64,000 nucleotides of DNA from Micrococcaceae bacterium Sec5.8 (GTDB lineage: Bacteria > Actinomycetota > Actinomycetes > Actinomycetales > Micrococcaceae): positions 930,001 to 994,000 of the forward strand of contig CP143429.1 of assembly GCA_039636775.1 (NCBI GenBank), given 5' to 3'. Position 1 is the first letter of the stretch, and every line of letters begins with the position of its first letter. Positions 25,408 through 34,959 of the stretch are shown here, piece by piece. Both the position numbers and the translations under genes were made by a program. Under the pieces are notes generated by a model, which saw only the letters and a list, made by a program, of their open reading frames with translations, had not been told where the DNA came from and searched no databases.

Positions 25408-25482
25408 AATCTAGGGGCGCCGCCGCGGGCCAGCCGGTAACCTGACCTTAAGCAGTGCCCGTTGCCTAGCCAGGAGTACCCC

Positions 25483-26784
25483 GTGACCACGTCTCTTCGC
25501 CTTTCGTCCGCCGCCGTGAGCAACCAGCCACTGGCCGACCTTGACCCCGAAATCGCCGCCGTCCTGGCCCAGGAGCTGGGCCGCCAGCGCGGCACCCTGG
25601 AAATGATCGCCTCCGAAAACTTCGCTCCCCGCGCGGTCATGGAAGCCCAGGGCTCGGTCCTGACCAACAAATACGCCGAGGGTTACCCGGGCCGCCGCTA
25701 CTACGGCGGCTGCGAATACGTCGACATCGCCGAGCAGTTGGCAATCGACCGCGTGAAGGAGCTCTTCGGGGCCGAATTCGCCAACGTCCAGCCGCACTCT
25801 GGCGCCCAGGCCAACGCCGCTGCGCTGTCCGCGATGATCACCCCGGGGGACAAGATCCTCGGGCTGTCCCTGGCCCACGGCGGCCACCTGACGCACGGCA
25901 TGAAGTTGAACTTCTCCGGCAAGCTCTACGAGGTCGCCGCCTACCAGGTCGAGCAAGACACCTTCCGCATCGATATGGACAAGCTCCGCGAACAGGCCAT
26001 CGCCGAGAAGCCCCAGGTCATCATCGCCGGCTGGTCCGCCTACCCGCGCCAGCTGGACTTCGCGGCCTTCCGGTCGATCGCCGACGAGGTGGGCGCACTG
26101 CTCTGGACCGACATGGCGCACTTCGCCGGCCTCGTGGCCGCCGGCCTGCACCCGAGCCCGGTGCCGCACTCCGACGTCGTCACCTCCACCGTGCACAAGA
26201 CCCTCGCCGGGCCGCGCTCCGGTGTGATCCTGGCCAAGAAGGAGTGGGCCAAGAAGATCAACTCCAACGTCTTCCCGGGCCAGCAGGGCGGGCCGCTCAT
26301 GCACGTGATCGCAGCCAAGGCAGTGGCCTTCAAGATCGCCGGAACGGAGGAATTCAAAGAACGCCAGGAACGCGTCCTGGATGGCGCCCGGATCATCGCC
26401 GACCGCCTGAACCAGGCCGACGTGTCCGACGCCGGCGTGTCCGTCCTGACCGGCGGCACCGACGTGCACCTCGTCCTGGTGGACCTGCGCAACTCCCAGC
26501 TGGACGGCCAGCAGGCCGAAGACCTCCTGCACTCGGTCGGCATCACGGTCAACCGCAACGCCGTGCCGTTCGATCCGCGCCCGCCCATGGTCACGTCCGG
26601 GCTCCGCATCGGCACCCCTGCCCTGGCCACCCGCGGCTTCGGCGCCGCGGAGTTCTCGGAGGTCGCCGAGATCATCGCCACCGCCTTGAAGTCCGGCTCC
26701 GCCACCGACGTCGAGGCGCTCCAGTCCCGCGTGGACAAGCTCGCCGCAGACTTCCCGCTGTACCCGCAGCACGAGCAGTGGTAG
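25483..26784 (+). CDS. glyA: Serine hydroxymethyltransferase
   Basis: A 433-residue PLP enzyme converting serine and THF to glycine and 5,10-methylene-THF, the main one-carbon entry. Family segments are [42 protein letters not shown] and [11 protein letters not shown]. The PLP-Lys is in [20 protein letters not shown] 25483 is chosen because AGGAG (25472-25476) lies 6 nt before it and the protein then starts as its relatives do. It follows a ZTP riboswitch and is followed after 2 bp by folD, which uses its product, so this is a compact one-carbon operon. Confidence 0.96.
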   Translation: MTTSLRLSSAAVSNQPLADLDPEIAAVLAQELGRQRGTLEMIASENFAPRAVMEAQGSVLTNKYAEGYPGRRYYGGCEYVDIAEQLAIDRVKELFGAEFANVQPHSGAQANAAALSAMITPGDKILGLSLAHGGHLTHGMKLNFSGKLYEVAAYQVEQDTFRIDMDKLREQAIAEKPQVIIAGWSAYPRQLDFAAFRSIADEVGALLWTDMAHFAGLVAAGLHPSPVPHSDVVTSTVHKTLAGPRSGVILAKKEWAKKINSNVFPGQQGGPLMHVIAAKAVAFKIAGTEEFKERQERVLDGARIIADRLNQADVSDAGVSVLTGGTDVHLVLVDLRNSQLDGQQAEDLLHSVGITVNRNAVPFDPRPPMVTSGLRIGTPALATRGFGAAEFSEVAEIIATALKSGSATDVEALQSRVDKLAADFPLYPQHEQW

Positions 26785-26786
26785 CC

Positions 26787-27719
26787 ATGACTTCCGCAGA
26801 GACCGCAGCGACAGCCAACACCGCGCAGATCCTCGACGGCAAAGCCACCGCCGCCACCATCAAGGCCGAACTGACCGAACGCGTCGCCGTGCTCAAGACC
26901 CACGGCATCGTCCCGGGCCTGGGCACCATCCTTGTGGGCTCCGACCCGGGCAGCACTTGGTATGTCGGCGGCAAGCACAAGGACTGCGCCGAGGTGGGCA
27001 TCACGTCCATCCGGCGTGACCTGCCGGCGGAAACCACCCAGGACGAGCTCCTGGCAGTGGTCCGGGAGCTGAACGAGACCCCCGAGTGCACCGGCTACAT
27101 CGTCCAGCTCCCGCTGCCGGCGCACATCGACCAGGACGTCATCCTGGAGGCCATGGATCCGGACAAGGACGCCGACGGCCTGCACCCGATGAACCTGGGC
27201 CGGCTCGTAGCCAACGTCAGCGGCCCCCTGAAGTCGCCGCTGCCGTGCACCCCCAAGGGCTGCGTGGAGCTCCTGACCCGGCACGGCATTGATCTGAACG
27301 GCAAACGGGTGCTGGTGGTGGGCCGGGGCGTCACCATCGGCCGCCCCGTGGGACTGCTGCTGACCCGCAAAGACGTCAACGCCACCGTCATCCTCGCCCA
27401 CACCGGCACCCGGGACCTGCCCGCCGAACTCCGGCAGGCCGACGTCGTGATCGCTGCCGCCGGGCAGCCGCACATGATCAAAGCGGCGGACCTCAAACCC
27501 GGCGCCATCGTGCTCGACGTCGGAGTCAGCCGCGTCGACGACGGCTCCGGCAAGGCCGTGGTGACCGGAGACGTGGAACCCGCGGCTGCCGGCGTGGCTG
27601 CCTGGCTGTCCCCGAACCCCGGGGGCGTGGGCCCGATGACCCGCGCCATGCTGCTGGCCAACGTGGTGGAAACCGCGGAACGCCACCTGGCAGAGACGGC
27701 CGCCCCGGCCGGCGCCTAA
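26787..27719 (+). CDS. folD: Bifunctional methylene-THF dehydrogenase/methenyl-THF cyclohydrolase
   Basis: A 310-residue FolD that oxidises 5,10-methylene-THF with NADP and hydrolyses methenyl-THF to 10-formyl-THF. Seen are [25 protein letters not shown] (catalytic Lys in GGKHK in place of the usual YxxxK context), [26 protein letters not shown], the NADP loop [13 protein letters not shown] and the closing [14 protein letters not shown]. An N-terminal extension of about 15 residues makes it a little longer than usual (285-300). It begins 2 bp after glyA and completes the glycine/serine to 10-formyl-THF route. Transcription probably ends at the hairpin at 27732-27764. Confidence 0.95.
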   Translation: MTSAETAATANTAQILDGKATAATIKAELTERVAVLKTHGIVPGLGTILVGSDPGSTWYVGGKHKDCAEVGITSIRRDLPAETTQDELLAVVRELNETPECTGYIVQLPLPAHIDQDVILEAMDPDKDADGLHPMNLGRLVANVSGPLKSPLPCTPKGCVELLTRHGIDLNGKRVLVVGRGVTIGRPVGLLLTRKDVNATVILAHTGTRDLPAELRQADVVIAAAGQPHMIKAADLKPGAIVLDVGVSRVDDGSGKAVVTGDVEPAAAGVAAWLSPNPGGVGPMTRAMLLANVVETAERHLAETAAPAGA

Positions 27720-27731
27720 GCTCTCCCCGTC

Positions 27732-27764
27732 CGGGACGCCCCTCCTTCGGGAGGCGGCGTCCCG
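27732..27764 (+). terminator. Hairpin after folD
   Basis: CGGGACGCC (27732-27740) pairs with GGCGTCCCG (27756-27764), extended inward by CCTCC/GGAGG around a TTCG tetraloop, with a one-base bulge. There is no clear T-run. Confidence 0.6.
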
Positions 27765-27908
27765 ACCGCGTTAAGCCGCGGAGGCAGCGGAACCGCCAAA
27801 CGTCTGGATTTTTCTTCCGGGGAAGCCTGTTCCCGCGGGGCCCGATCCACTAGCGTGACTCGGGTGCCTGAACTCGATGCGAAAGAATCCGCCCGCAAGG
27901 AAAGCCCC

Positions 27909-28859
27909 GTGAGCCGCTCCGCTGACGCCGCACCGCCACAGTATGTGATCACCGCCGAGAATCTCACGAAGCGCTACGGCGATGTGGTCGCCGTCGACGG
28001 TATTTCCTTTTCCGTGCCCGCCGGCGAGGCGTTCGGCCTGCTCGGCCCCAACGGTGCCGGCAAGTCCACCACCATGAAAATGATTGGCGGAGTCTCGCAG
28101 CGCACCTCCGGCAGCCTGAGCATCATGGGCCTGGACCCCGACCAGCACGGGCCGGAAGTCCGAGCCCACCTGGGCGTCGTACCGCAGCAGGACAACCTGG
28201 ACGAGGAACTGAAAGTCCGGGACAACCTGCTGGTCTATGGCCGCTACTTCGGCCTGCCCATGAGCTACCTCAAGCCCAAGGCCGACGAGCTGCTGGAATT
28301 CGCCCAGCTCACGGACAAGGCCAGGTCCAAGGTGGACGCCCTGTCCGGCGGCATGAAGCGCCGGCTCACGATCGCGCGTTCGCTCATCAACGAGCCGCGG
28401 ATCCTGCTCCTGGACGAGCCCACGACGGGCCTGGACCCGCAGGCGCGGCACATCCTCTGGGACCGGCTGTTCCGGCTCAAGGAACAAGGCGTCACCCTGA
28501 TCCTCACCACCCATTACATGGACGAGGCCGAGCAGCTGTGCGACCGCCTGATTGTGGTGGACAAAGGCAAGATCATGGCCGAAGGATCTCCGGCCAGCCT
28601 GATCCGGGACTACTCCACCCGCGAAGTCCTGGAACTGCGCTTCGGCTCCGAACGCAACGCGAGCGTCGGCGCCGACCTCGAAGGCATCGGCGAACGCCTG
28701 GAGACTCTGCCGGACCGGGTGCTCATCTACGCGCACGACGGCGAGGCCGCCCTGGAGCAGGTCACAGCCCGCGGCCTGCGGCCGGTCACCTCGCTGGTGC
28801 GGCGTTCCTCGCTCGAAGACGTCTTCCTGCGCCTGACCGGCAGGAGCCTCGTTGACTAG
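27909..28859 (+). CDS. ABC exporter ATPase (NodI/DrrA type)
   Basis: A 316-residue single ABC domain. Walker A is GLLGPNGAGKSTTMKM, the Q-loop is VVPQQDNLDEELKVRDNL, the signature is LSGGMKRRLTIARSL, Walker B is ILLLDEPTTGLDPQ and the H-loop is LTTHYMDEAEQL. A short C-terminal extension ends the protein. NodI/DrrA ATPases pair with small ABC-2 permeases to export lipids, oligosaccharides or drugs. GTG 27909 is chosen because AAGGAAAG lies 4 nt before it. A leaderless GTG at 27864, 7 nt after a TAGCGT box, would add 15 residues and cannot be excluded. It is the first gene of a three-gene exporter operon. Confidence 0.9.
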   Translation: MSRSADAAPPQYVITAENLTKRYGDVVAVDGISFSVPAGEAFGLLGPNGAGKSTTMKMIGGVSQRTSGSLSIMGLDPDQHGPEVRAHLGVVPQQDNLDEELKVRDNLLVYGRYFGLPMSYLKPKADELLEFAQLTDKARSKVDALSGGMKRRLTIARSLINEPRILLLDEPTTGLDPQARHILWDRLFRLKEQGVTLILTTHYMDEAEQLCDRLIVVDKGKIMAEGSPASLIRDYSTREVLELRFGSERNASVGADLEGIGERLETLPDRVLIYAHDGEAALEQVTARGLRPVTSLVRRSSLEDVFLRLTGRSLVD

Positions 28860-29703
28860 GGATACTGCGACGGCGGCGCCAGCCCCGCGCGCGCACTCAC
28901 CGCAGGTCTCGGCCGCCCGGGCCCGGAAGTGGGGCGCCTTCTACTACGCCGAACAAGTCCTGCGGGTCATGAAGGGCTACGGCTGGACGATCGTCATGTA
29001 CGGCGTGGGGCAGCCCGTGGCCTACCTCTTCGCCATGGGCGTGGGCCTGGCCACACTGGTCGAGGCCAACGGCGCGGGCGTCTTCGGCGGGGTCAGTTAC
29101 CTGACGTTCATCGCCCCGGCCCTGCTCATCTCGTCGGCCGTCATGACGGCCGCCAATGAGTTCACCTTCCCGGTGCTGGACGGCTTCAAGTGGCGGCGCG
29201 TCTACTACGGCCCGCATGCGTCGCCGCTGACTCCGGAACAGATCGCCGGCGGACAGGTCATCGCCGTCACGGTCCGCTTCCTGCTGCAGTCGGCCATCTA
29301 CTTTGCCGTCGTCGCGCTGTTCGGAGCCTCACCCGGCGCCTGGGGCTGGGTCTCGATCCTCATCGCCACGCTCGCCGGGCTGGCCTTCGGCCTGCCGCTC
29401 ATGGCCTACGCGGCCACCATCAAGAACGACCGGGGCCAGTTCGCCATGGTCATGCGGTTCATCGTGATGCCGCTGTTCCTGTTTTCCGGCACGTTCTTCC
29501 CGCTGGACACCCTGCCCCTCGCGGTGCGATGGGTCGGCTGGATCTCGCCGATCTGGCACGGAACGGAACTTGGCCGTGTGGTCAGTTACGGGTACGACGA
29601 GGCGGCGTGGCTCACGATTGTCCACCTCGTGTTCCTGCTGGGTCTGGCGGCCGCCGGCTGGGTCCTGACCAAACGCCAGTTCAGCAAAAGGATGGCCTCA
29701 TGA
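28852..29703 (+). CDS. ABC-2 type exporter permease, first subunit
   Basis: A 283-residue membrane protein with six predicted helices of the NodJ/DrrB family. It shows the conserved YLTFIAPALLISSAVMTAANE loop and the late FRFIVMPLFLFSGTFFPL-like segment with SPIWHGTELGR. The start is TTG 28852, 8 bp inside the ATPase gene, supported by AGGAG 5-6 nt upstream. With the next gene it forms a probable heterodimeric channel, since each is about half of a two-subunit membrane part and each has its own amphipathic N-terminus. The cargo is unknown. Confidence 0.88.
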   Translation: MTRDTATAAPAPRAHSPQVSAARARKWGAFYYAEQVLRVMKGYGWTIVMYGVGQPVAYLFAMGVGLATLVEANGAGVFGGVSYLTFIAPALLISSAVMTAANEFTFPVLDGFKWRRVYYGPHASPLTPEQIAGGQVIAVTVRFLLQSAIYFAVVALFGASPGAWGWVSILIATLAGLAFGLPLMAYAATIKNDRGQFAMVMRFIVMPLFLFSGTFFPLDTLPLAVRWVGWISPIWHGTELGRVVSYGYDEAAWLTIVHLVFLLGLAAAGWVLTKRQFSKRMAS

Positions 29704-30533
29704 GCGCCGTCACCACCAGCCACAGTGCCACCGAGGCCGCACGCAACCGCAAGTTCGGGGCGCTGTACTCCCGTAACGTCCGCGCCGTCGTCGCCCGCGG
29801 GCTGATGGCCACCAAGAGCAGCAACTGGATGGTCATGGTTTCCGGGTTCTTCGAGCCCGTGCTGTACCTGATCTCCATGGGCGTGGGCCTGGGCGCAATC
29901 GTCGGGTCCGTCCAGGGACCGGACGGGCAGGACATCAGCTACGCCGCCTACATCGCGCCGGCGCTGCTGGCGGTGTCCGCCATGAACGGCGCCGTCTATG
30001 ACTCCACCTGGAACGTTTTCTTCAAGATGAACTTCGCCAAGCTTTACCAGGGCATGCTCTACACATCGCTGGGGCCCTTGGATGTGGCCATGGGCGAAAT
30101 CTTCCTGGCCCTGCTGCGCGGGGCCATGTACGCCACCGGGTTCACCGCCGTGATGGGGCTCATGGGGCTGATCACCACCCCGTGGGCCATCCTCATGGTC
30201 CCGGCCGCGGTGCTGATCGCGTTCGGTTTTGCGAGTTTCGGCATGGGCCTCACGAGCTTTATGAAGACGTTCCAGCAGATGGACTGGATCAACTTCGTGA
30301 TGCTGCCGATGTTCCTGTTCAGCGCCACGTTCTACCCGCTCAGCGTCTACCCCCAGTACATCCAGTGGCTCATCCAGGCGATGCCGCTGTGGCACGGCGT
30401 GGAATTGCTCCGGCAGATCAGCGTGGGAGCGTTCACCCCGGCGACAGCGGTGCACATCGGCTACTACCTCGTCATGATCGCCTGCGGTGTGCTGCTGACC
30501 ACCGGACGCCTGCGCCGGTTGTTCCTCAAATAA
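29700..30533 (+). CDS. ABC-2 type exporter permease, second subunit
   Basis: A 277-residue paralogue of the preceding permease with six predicted helices. It shares YAAYIAPALLAVSAMNGAVYD and FVMLPMFLFSATFYPL with PLWHGVELLR near the end. Its ATG overlaps the previous stop (ATGA). Having one ATPase and two different NodJ-like permeases suggests a 2:1:1 exporter. A GC-rich hairpin follows the gene. What is exported (lipid, polysaccharide, antibiotic) cannot be told from the sequence. Confidence 0.88.
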   Translation: MSAVTTSHSATEAARNRKFGALYSRNVRAVVARGLMATKSSNWMVMVSGFFEPVLYLISMGVGLGAIVGSVQGPDGQDISYAAYIAPALLAVSAMNGAVYDSTWNVFFKMNFAKLYQGMLYTSLGPLDVAMGEIFLALLRGAMYATGFTAVMGLMGLITTPWAILMVPAAVLIAFGFASFGMGLTSFMKTFQQMDWINFVMLPMFLFSATFYPLSVYPQYIQWLIQAMPLWHGVELLRQISVGAFTPATAVHIGYYLVMIACGVLLTTGRLRRLFLK

Positions 30534-30598
30534 GGACCGAGCAGTGACTGGATCCCGATCGGCGACGCAGCCGACCGCCCAGGCGTTGCCGTCCAACG

Positions 30599-30622
30599 CG
30601 GGGGCCACCCGGGGTGCCCCCG
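30599..30622 (+). terminator. Possible terminator after the ABC exporter operon
   Basis: CGGGGGC...GCCCCCG forms a GC-rich hairpin with a partly paired interior (ACCC/GGGT) about 65 bp after the last exporter gene. There is no T-run, so this is tentative. Confidence 0.4.
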
Positions 30623-30688
30623 TGGGGGTCCGCCCGGGGTACCCGTTCGCCCCGGGTGGAAGTGCAGCACCGGGTCCGGACAGTTTGC

Positions 30689-30694
30689 GATAAT
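30689..30694 (+). promoter_or_regulatory. -10 box, leaderless start of the small membrane protein gene
   Basis: GATAAT ends 6 nt before the ATG at 30701; there is no ribosome site. Confidence 0.55.
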
Positions 30695-30700
30695 TGGCTC

Positions 30701-31270
30701 ATGCAATCTCTGGGCAACCCCGCGTCCTCCAAACCGTCCGCGAACGGCACCGCCAAGTTCTCCATGTTCCGCATCAGCGGACCGGGGATGATGGTGTTCA
30801 TCATCGCCTTCGTCGTCGCGGTCCTCTTCGCCGCGAACCAGAACGAGGTAGTCGGGTGGATCGTGGCGATCATCGCCGGTTTCTGGCTCGCCCTGGCCGC
30901 CTTCGTGGTCTTCAGCATCCAGAAGGCAGCCAGGAAAGCCGGAGCCAAGCTCACGGAGGCACATAACGCCTTCAACGCAGCAGCCGGCCGGTCGCCGTCC
31001 TCGGGCAGCGTTGACTCCGGCGGCACCCGGCTGGTGGAGGTCCGCCGCGAGGCAGACGACGTGCGGGACCTCAAGCTCGACCACTCGTTCAAAATCGTGC
31101 AGGTGCAGATCCGCGTCGTGGAACAGGAACGGGCAAAAGGCGCCGCCGCGGACCAGGAGACCATCCGACGGGCCCTCGAGACGATCGAGATCACCGCCAC
31201 CAACGCCCGGGACATGATCAAGTCCCCTGGCGGCACCGACGAACCCGTATCCGGAACCATTGTCGACTAG
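30701..31270 (+). CDS. Small membrane protein of unknown function
   Basis: A 189-residue protein with two membrane helices (about residues 28-45 and 50-72: MMVFIIAFVVAVLFAANQ and VVGWIVAIIAGFWLALAAF). A charged, mostly helical cytoplasmic tail ends with EQERAKGAAADQETIRRALE and looks like a short coiled coil. No family or enzyme motif is recognised. The ATG at 30701 lies just after a GATAAT box and is likely leaderless. Its end overlaps the upstream part of the xth frame but not the chosen xth start. It may be a conserved actinobacterial envelope protein. Confidence 0.75.
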   Translation: MQSLGNPASSKPSANGTAKFSMFRISGPGMMVFIIAFVVAVLFAANQNEVVGWIVAIIAGFWLALAAFVVFSIQKAARKAGAKLTEAHNAFNAAAGRSPSSGSVDSGGTRLVEVRREADDVRDLKLDHSFKIVQVQIRVVEQERAKGAAADQETIRRALETIEITATNARDMIKSPGGTDEPVSGTIVD

Positions 31271-31273
31271 AGT
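31268..31273 (+). promoter_or_regulatory. -10 box, leaderless start of xth
   Basis: TAGAGT ends 7 nt before the GTG at 31281 and overlaps the stop codon of the preceding gene. Confidence 0.5.
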
Positions 31274-31280
31274 GGATCGG

Positions 31281-32114
31281 GTGATCCCGGCATTGAAGAA
31301 GGACAACCTTCGCATCGCGACAGTGAACGTCAATGGCCTCCGGGCCGCCTATCGAAACGGCATGGCAGAGTGGCTGGAACCTCGCGAAGTTGACATCCTC
31401 TGCCTGCAGGAGGTCCGCGCACCTGACGCGATCGTCCACCAGCTGCTCGGCGAGGGCTGGTACATCCTGCACGCGGAAGCCGAGGCCAAAGGCCGCGCCG
31501 GCGTCGCCATTGCGTCCCGGCTCGAACCCCTGCAGACGCGCCACGGCATCGGCGATGACTACTTCGCCACCGCGGGCCGCTGGGTCGAAGCCGACTACCT
31601 TGTCCGCAACGCAGCCGGTGAGGCATCTCAACTCACCGTCGTCAGCGCCTACGTACACTCCGGCGAGGCCGGCACCCCGAAGCAGGACGACAAGTTCCGC
31701 TTCCTCGACGCCATGGAAATCCGGCTCCCTGAGCTGACCAAGCACAGCGATCACGCCCTCGTGGTCGGCGATCTCAACGTTGGCCACACCGAACGGGATA
31801 TCCGCAACTGGAAGGGCAACGTCAAACGTGCTGGCTTCCTCCCGCAGGAGCGGGCATACTTCGACCGGTTCCTCGGCGAGGAGATCGGCTGGAAAGACGT
31901 GCACCGGGGCCTGGCGGGCAGCGTCGATGGCCCCTACACCTGGTGGTCGCAACGGGGACAGGCGTTCGACAACGACACGGGCTGGCGCATCGATTACCAG
32001 CTGGCCACACCCGGTTTCGCCGCTTCGGCAGTGACCGCCGTCGTCGACAGGGCGCCATCCTGGGACACCCGTTTCTCCGACCATGCCCCGCTGGTAGTGG
32101 ACTACCGGCTCTAA
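31281..32114 (+). CDS. xth: Exodeoxyribonuclease III (AP endonuclease)
   Basis: A 277-residue EEP-fold nuclease that cuts at abasic sites and removes 3' blocks in base-excision repair. Metal and catalytic residues are visible: Asn in ATVNVNGLR, Glu in LCLQEVRAP, the Asp/Asn pair in [14 protein letters not shown] and the His in [21 protein letters not shown] carries the Asp that orients the His. GTG 31281 is preferred since it is 7 nt from a -10 box and the family begins near [10 protein letters not shown]; upstream GTG/TTG codons at 31272 and 31260 are also in frame. trpS follows about 20 bp downstream. Confidence 0.93.
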   Translation: MIPALKKDNLRIATVNVNGLRAAYRNGMAEWLEPREVDILCLQEVRAPDAIVHQLLGEGWYILHAEAEAKGRAGVAIASRLEPLQTRHGIGDDYFATAGRWVEADYLVRNAAGEASQLTVVSAYVHSGEAGTPKQDDKFRFLDAMEIRLPELTKHSDHALVVGDLNVGHTERDIRNWKGNVKRAGFLPQERAYFDRFLGEEIGWKDVHRGLAGSVDGPYTWWSQRGQAFDNDTGWRIDYQLATPGFAASAVTAVVDRAPSWDTRFSDHAPLVVDYRL

Positions 32115-32134
32115 GTCCGAAGGTTTTAATCAAC

Positions 32135-33178
32135 ATGACTAGCTCAACCGCTGCCGCACCGAAGAAACGCATCCTTTCCGGCGCCAAGCCCACGGCGGAT
32201 TCCCTGCACCTGGGGAACTACATCGGTGCTGTGCGCAACTGGGTGGACATGCAGTCCGAATACGACGCGGTGTTCTTCATCCCGGACCTGCACGCCATCA
32301 CGGTCGATTTCGAACCTGCCGAGCTGGCCAAGCGGACCCGGGTGGTGGCTGCCCAGTACATCGCGGCCGGCATCGATCCGGATAAGTCCATCTTCTTCGT
32401 GCAGTCGCACGTCCCCGAACATGCGCAGCTGGCCTGGGCGCTGAACTGCATCACCGGGTTTGGCGAAGCATCCCGCATGACGCAGTTCAAGGACAAGACC
32501 CAGAAGTCCGGAGCGGAAGCGGCCACCCTGGGCCTGTTCGCGTACCCCACCCTGATGGCCGCCGACATCCTGCTGTACCAGACGGACCTGGTGCCGGTGG
32601 GCGAGGACCAGCGCCAGCACCTGGAGCTCACACGCAACCTGGCGCAGCGCTTCAACACCCGCTTCGGAGAGACGTTCACCGTGCCCGAAGCGACCATCCT
32701 GAAGGCCAGCGCCAAGATTTATGACCTCCAGAACCCGGCAGCCAAGATGTCCAAAACGGGCGAGTCGCCCAACGGATCCATCCAGTTGCTCGAAGACCCC
32801 AAGGTCGCGGCCAAGCGGATTAAATCCGCGGTGACGGATGCCGGGACGGAGATCCGCTTCGACGCGGAGGAGAAGCCGGGCGTGTCAAACCTGCTCACCA
32901 TCTACTCGACGCTGACCGGCAAAACCGTCCCCGAGCTGGAAGCCGAGTACCAGGGCAAGATGTACGGGCACCTGAAAACGGACCTGGCCGGCGTGATGGT
33001 GGACTTTATAACCCCGCTGCGGAACCGGACCAACGAGCTGATGGCCGATCCCGCAGAGCTGGACAGGCTGCTTGCCCAGGGCGCAGAGCGTGCCCGGGAG
33101 ATTGCCTCGGTCACGCTGGCCCGCGTCTACGGGAACATGGGTTTCCTGCCGTCGCTCAGCCTGGCCGGGGTCCGCTAG
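32135..33178 (+). CDS. trpS: Tryptophanyl-tRNA synthetase
   Basis: A 347-residue class I synthetase charging tRNA-Trp. The HIGH-type motif is [10 protein letters not shown] (about 23-32), the KMSKS loop reads KMSKT (about residue 205), and DLHAITV and [30 protein letters not shown] are typical of TrpRS. It is the short bacterial form. AAGG lies about 12 nt before the ATG at 32135. It is close behind xth and is followed after 4 bp by the LigT-like gene, so the three may be co-transcribed. No T-box or trp-related attenuator is seen. Confidence 0.96.
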   Translation: MTSSTAAAPKKRILSGAKPTADSLHLGNYIGAVRNWVDMQSEYDAVFFIPDLHAITVDFEPAELAKRTRVVAAQYIAAGIDPDKSIFFVQSHVPEHAQLAWALNCITGFGEASRMTQFKDKTQKSGAEAATLGLFAYPTLMAADILLYQTDLVPVGEDQRQHLELTRNLAQRFNTRFGETFTVPEATILKASAKIYDLQNPAAKMSKTGESPNGSIQLLEDPKVAAKRIKSAVTDAGTEIRFDAEEKPGVSNLLTIYSTLTGKTVPELEAEYQGKMYGHLKTDLAGVMVDFITPLRNRTNELMADPAELDRLLAQGAERAREIASVTLARVYGNMGFLPSLSLAGVR

Positions 33179-33182
33179 CGCA

Positions 33183-33848
33183 ATGTCCTCCGTCAGCAAA
33201 GTCGCCGCCCACACGCCGGAACGCGCCACCGCGCGCACGGGCGGCAGCACCGCACCGGACCGGCGGGACGTCCGGGGCACGGGACAGCGCAGTGACGGCA
33301 TCAGCATCGGCGTGATCCTGGGGTTCCCCACGGACGTCGCCGAGGAGCTCCAGCGCTGGCGCGCGTCCTTCGGCGATCCTATGGCCGCCGTTATCCCCGC
33401 CCACATCACCCTGGTGACAACCACCATGACGCAGGACTGGGACGCGACCCGGGACCACGTGCGGACCGTTGCGAGCCGGCAGGCGCCGTTCACCGTGACC
33501 ATCGCCGGCACCGGCTCCTTCCGCCCGGTCTCCCCGGTGGTGTTCCTGAACATTGAGGACGGCTTCGATGACTGTGTCAGACTGCACCGCCGGCTCCAGA
33601 CCGGGCCCCTGGAGCGTGAGCTGCCGTTCGCGTACCACCCGCACGTCACCGTCGCCCACGACGTCGCACCGGAGAGCCTGGATGAAGCCGAAACGGCGCT
33701 CAAGGATTACAGGGCCACGTTCCCGGTGGCTAGCATGGGACTTTACGAACACGACGACAATGGCATCTGGCAGCTACGGGAAGAATTAGACTTTGGGACT
33801 GAACCCGACCACCACCGAGGCGAGGACGGCGCCGCAGGCGCCCGCTAA
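33183..33848 (+). CDS. 2'-5' RNA ligase (LigT/2H phosphoesterase) family protein
   Basis: A 221-residue 2H-superfamily protein with two His motifs: AHITLV (about residue 74) and HPHVTVAH (about 152-159). Such enzymes act on 2'-5' linked or cyclic phosphate RNA ends; the true substrate in actinobacteria is unclear. The first about 40 residues are basic and unstructured. ATG 33183 is 4 bp after trpS, which suggests co-transcription. The 3' end overlaps the BrkB-like gene by 56 bp in another frame, a fairly long but plausible overlap. Confidence 0.8.
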   Translation: MSSVSKVAAHTPERATARTGGSTAPDRRDVRGTGQRSDGISIGVILGFPTDVAEELQRWRASFGDPMAAVIPAHITLVTTTMTQDWDATRDHVRTVASRQAPFTVTIAGTGSFRPVSPVVFLNIEDGFDDCVRLHRRLQTGPLERELPFAYHPHVTVAHDVAPESLDEAETALKDYRATFPVASMGLYEHDDNGIWQLREELDFGTEPDHHRGEDGAAGAR

Positions 33849-34959
33849 GCCGCCCCTTCCCACCGATCTGGCCGGGCTCAAGCTGGAGGTCATCCGCAAG
33901 AGGCTTGACTGGGGCAAATCCCGACGCTCCGGTGCCGGGGGGATGGCCGCGCTGCTGGCGATGCTGCCGTGGCTCCTTGCCCGGCTGAACACCCTGCGCC
34001 CCCTGCGGGCCTTCCAGCACTACAACCTCCAGCGCGGGCCGCTGATGAGCGCCGGGATCGGTTTCCGGATGTTCTTCTCGATCACCGGTCTGCTGGCCAC
34101 CGGCTTCTCGCTGGCGGGCCTGTTCCTGAGCGGACAGCCGGCGCTGCTGGACCAGATCATCAAGAGCGTGGCCACGGCGGCGCCGGGCCTGCTGAAGGTC
34201 GACGGCGGCGAGGGCCTGGTCGACCCCTATCAGCTGCTTAACCCCTCCGGCCTCGGCTGGACCGCCGTGATCGCCGCCGCGGTGACGATTTTCACCGCAC
34301 TGGGCTGGATCAGCGGCATCCGCGACGGCGTCCGGGGCATGATGCAGCTCGGTCCGCGTGGCATCAACCCGCTGTTGCAGATACTGCGCGACGTCGGCAC
34401 GCTCCTCCTGCTCGGCGTGGCCCTTGTGATCAGCTCAGGGGCTTCGCTGGTGTTTGGCACCGCCGCAGACTGGGTGGCCGGGCAACTGAACCTCGATCCG
34501 CTGATCGCTTGGCCCCTGACGACGTCCGTCACGGTTCTGGTGCCGTTGCTCCTCGGCTGGGGGACCGCCTTGATCATGTTCCGGCTGGCTGCGGGACTCA
34601 AGCTGGCTTGGCGCTCCCTTCTGGAAGGGACCGTCCTCGCCGCCGTGGGTACCACCGTGCTGCAGATCTTCAGCACCCAACTGCTGGCCAGTGCAGGCAG
34701 AAATCCCATCCTGGCGCCCTTCGCCATCATCATCGGCCTGTTGATCTGGTTCAACCTGGTCAGCCAGGTCTACCTGGTCTCCGCCGCGTGGGTTGCTATC
34801 CGCGAGCGGGACCTCGGCCAGCAGGGCGGCACACGGAAGACCGGGTGGGGTGCCCGCCGGGTCCAGCCGGGCAAGACGCCCGTGGAGAACGGCGACAGCC
34901 CGCGCCCGGCCGCGGCTACCCGGTGGCGTCGAGGTACTGGTCGGCCCAGGCGGAAATAA
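33793..34959 (+). CDS. YihY/BrkB-family membrane protein
   Basis: A 388-residue protein with six membrane helices in the BrkB/YihY arrangement. After a cytoplasmic N-terminus comes GPLMSAGIGFRMFFSITGLL (helix 1), then a loop region, GLGWTAVIAAAVTIFTALGW with ISGIRDGVRGMM, and the closing NPILAPFAIIIGLLIWFNLVSQVYLVSAAW. The family was once annotated as RNase BN and its role (perhaps lipid or ion transport) is unsettled. The start is TTG 33793, with GGAAG 10 nt before. The last 40 residues are Arg-rich and Pro-rich and overlap the converging hydrolase gene by 44 bp, so the tail is probably unstructured. Confidence 0.85.
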   Translation: MGLNPTTTEARTAPQAPAKPPLPTDLAGLKLEVIRKRLDWGKSRRSGAGGMAALLAMLPWLLARLNTLRPLRAFQHYNLQRGPLMSAGIGFRMFFSITGLLATGFSLAGLFLSGQPALLDQIIKSVATAAPGLLKVDGGEGLVDPYQLLNPSGLGWTAVIAAAVTIFTALGWISGIRDGVRGMMQLGPRGINPLLQILRDVGTLLLLGVALVISSGASLVFGTAADWVAGQLNLDPLIAWPLTTSVTVLVPLLLGWGTALIMFRLAAGLKLAWRSLLEGTVLAAVGTTVLQIFSTQLLASAGRNPILAPFAIIIGLLIWFNLVSQVYLVSAAWVAIRERDLGQQGGTRKTGWGARRVQPGKTPVENGDSPRPAAATRWRRGTGRPRRK

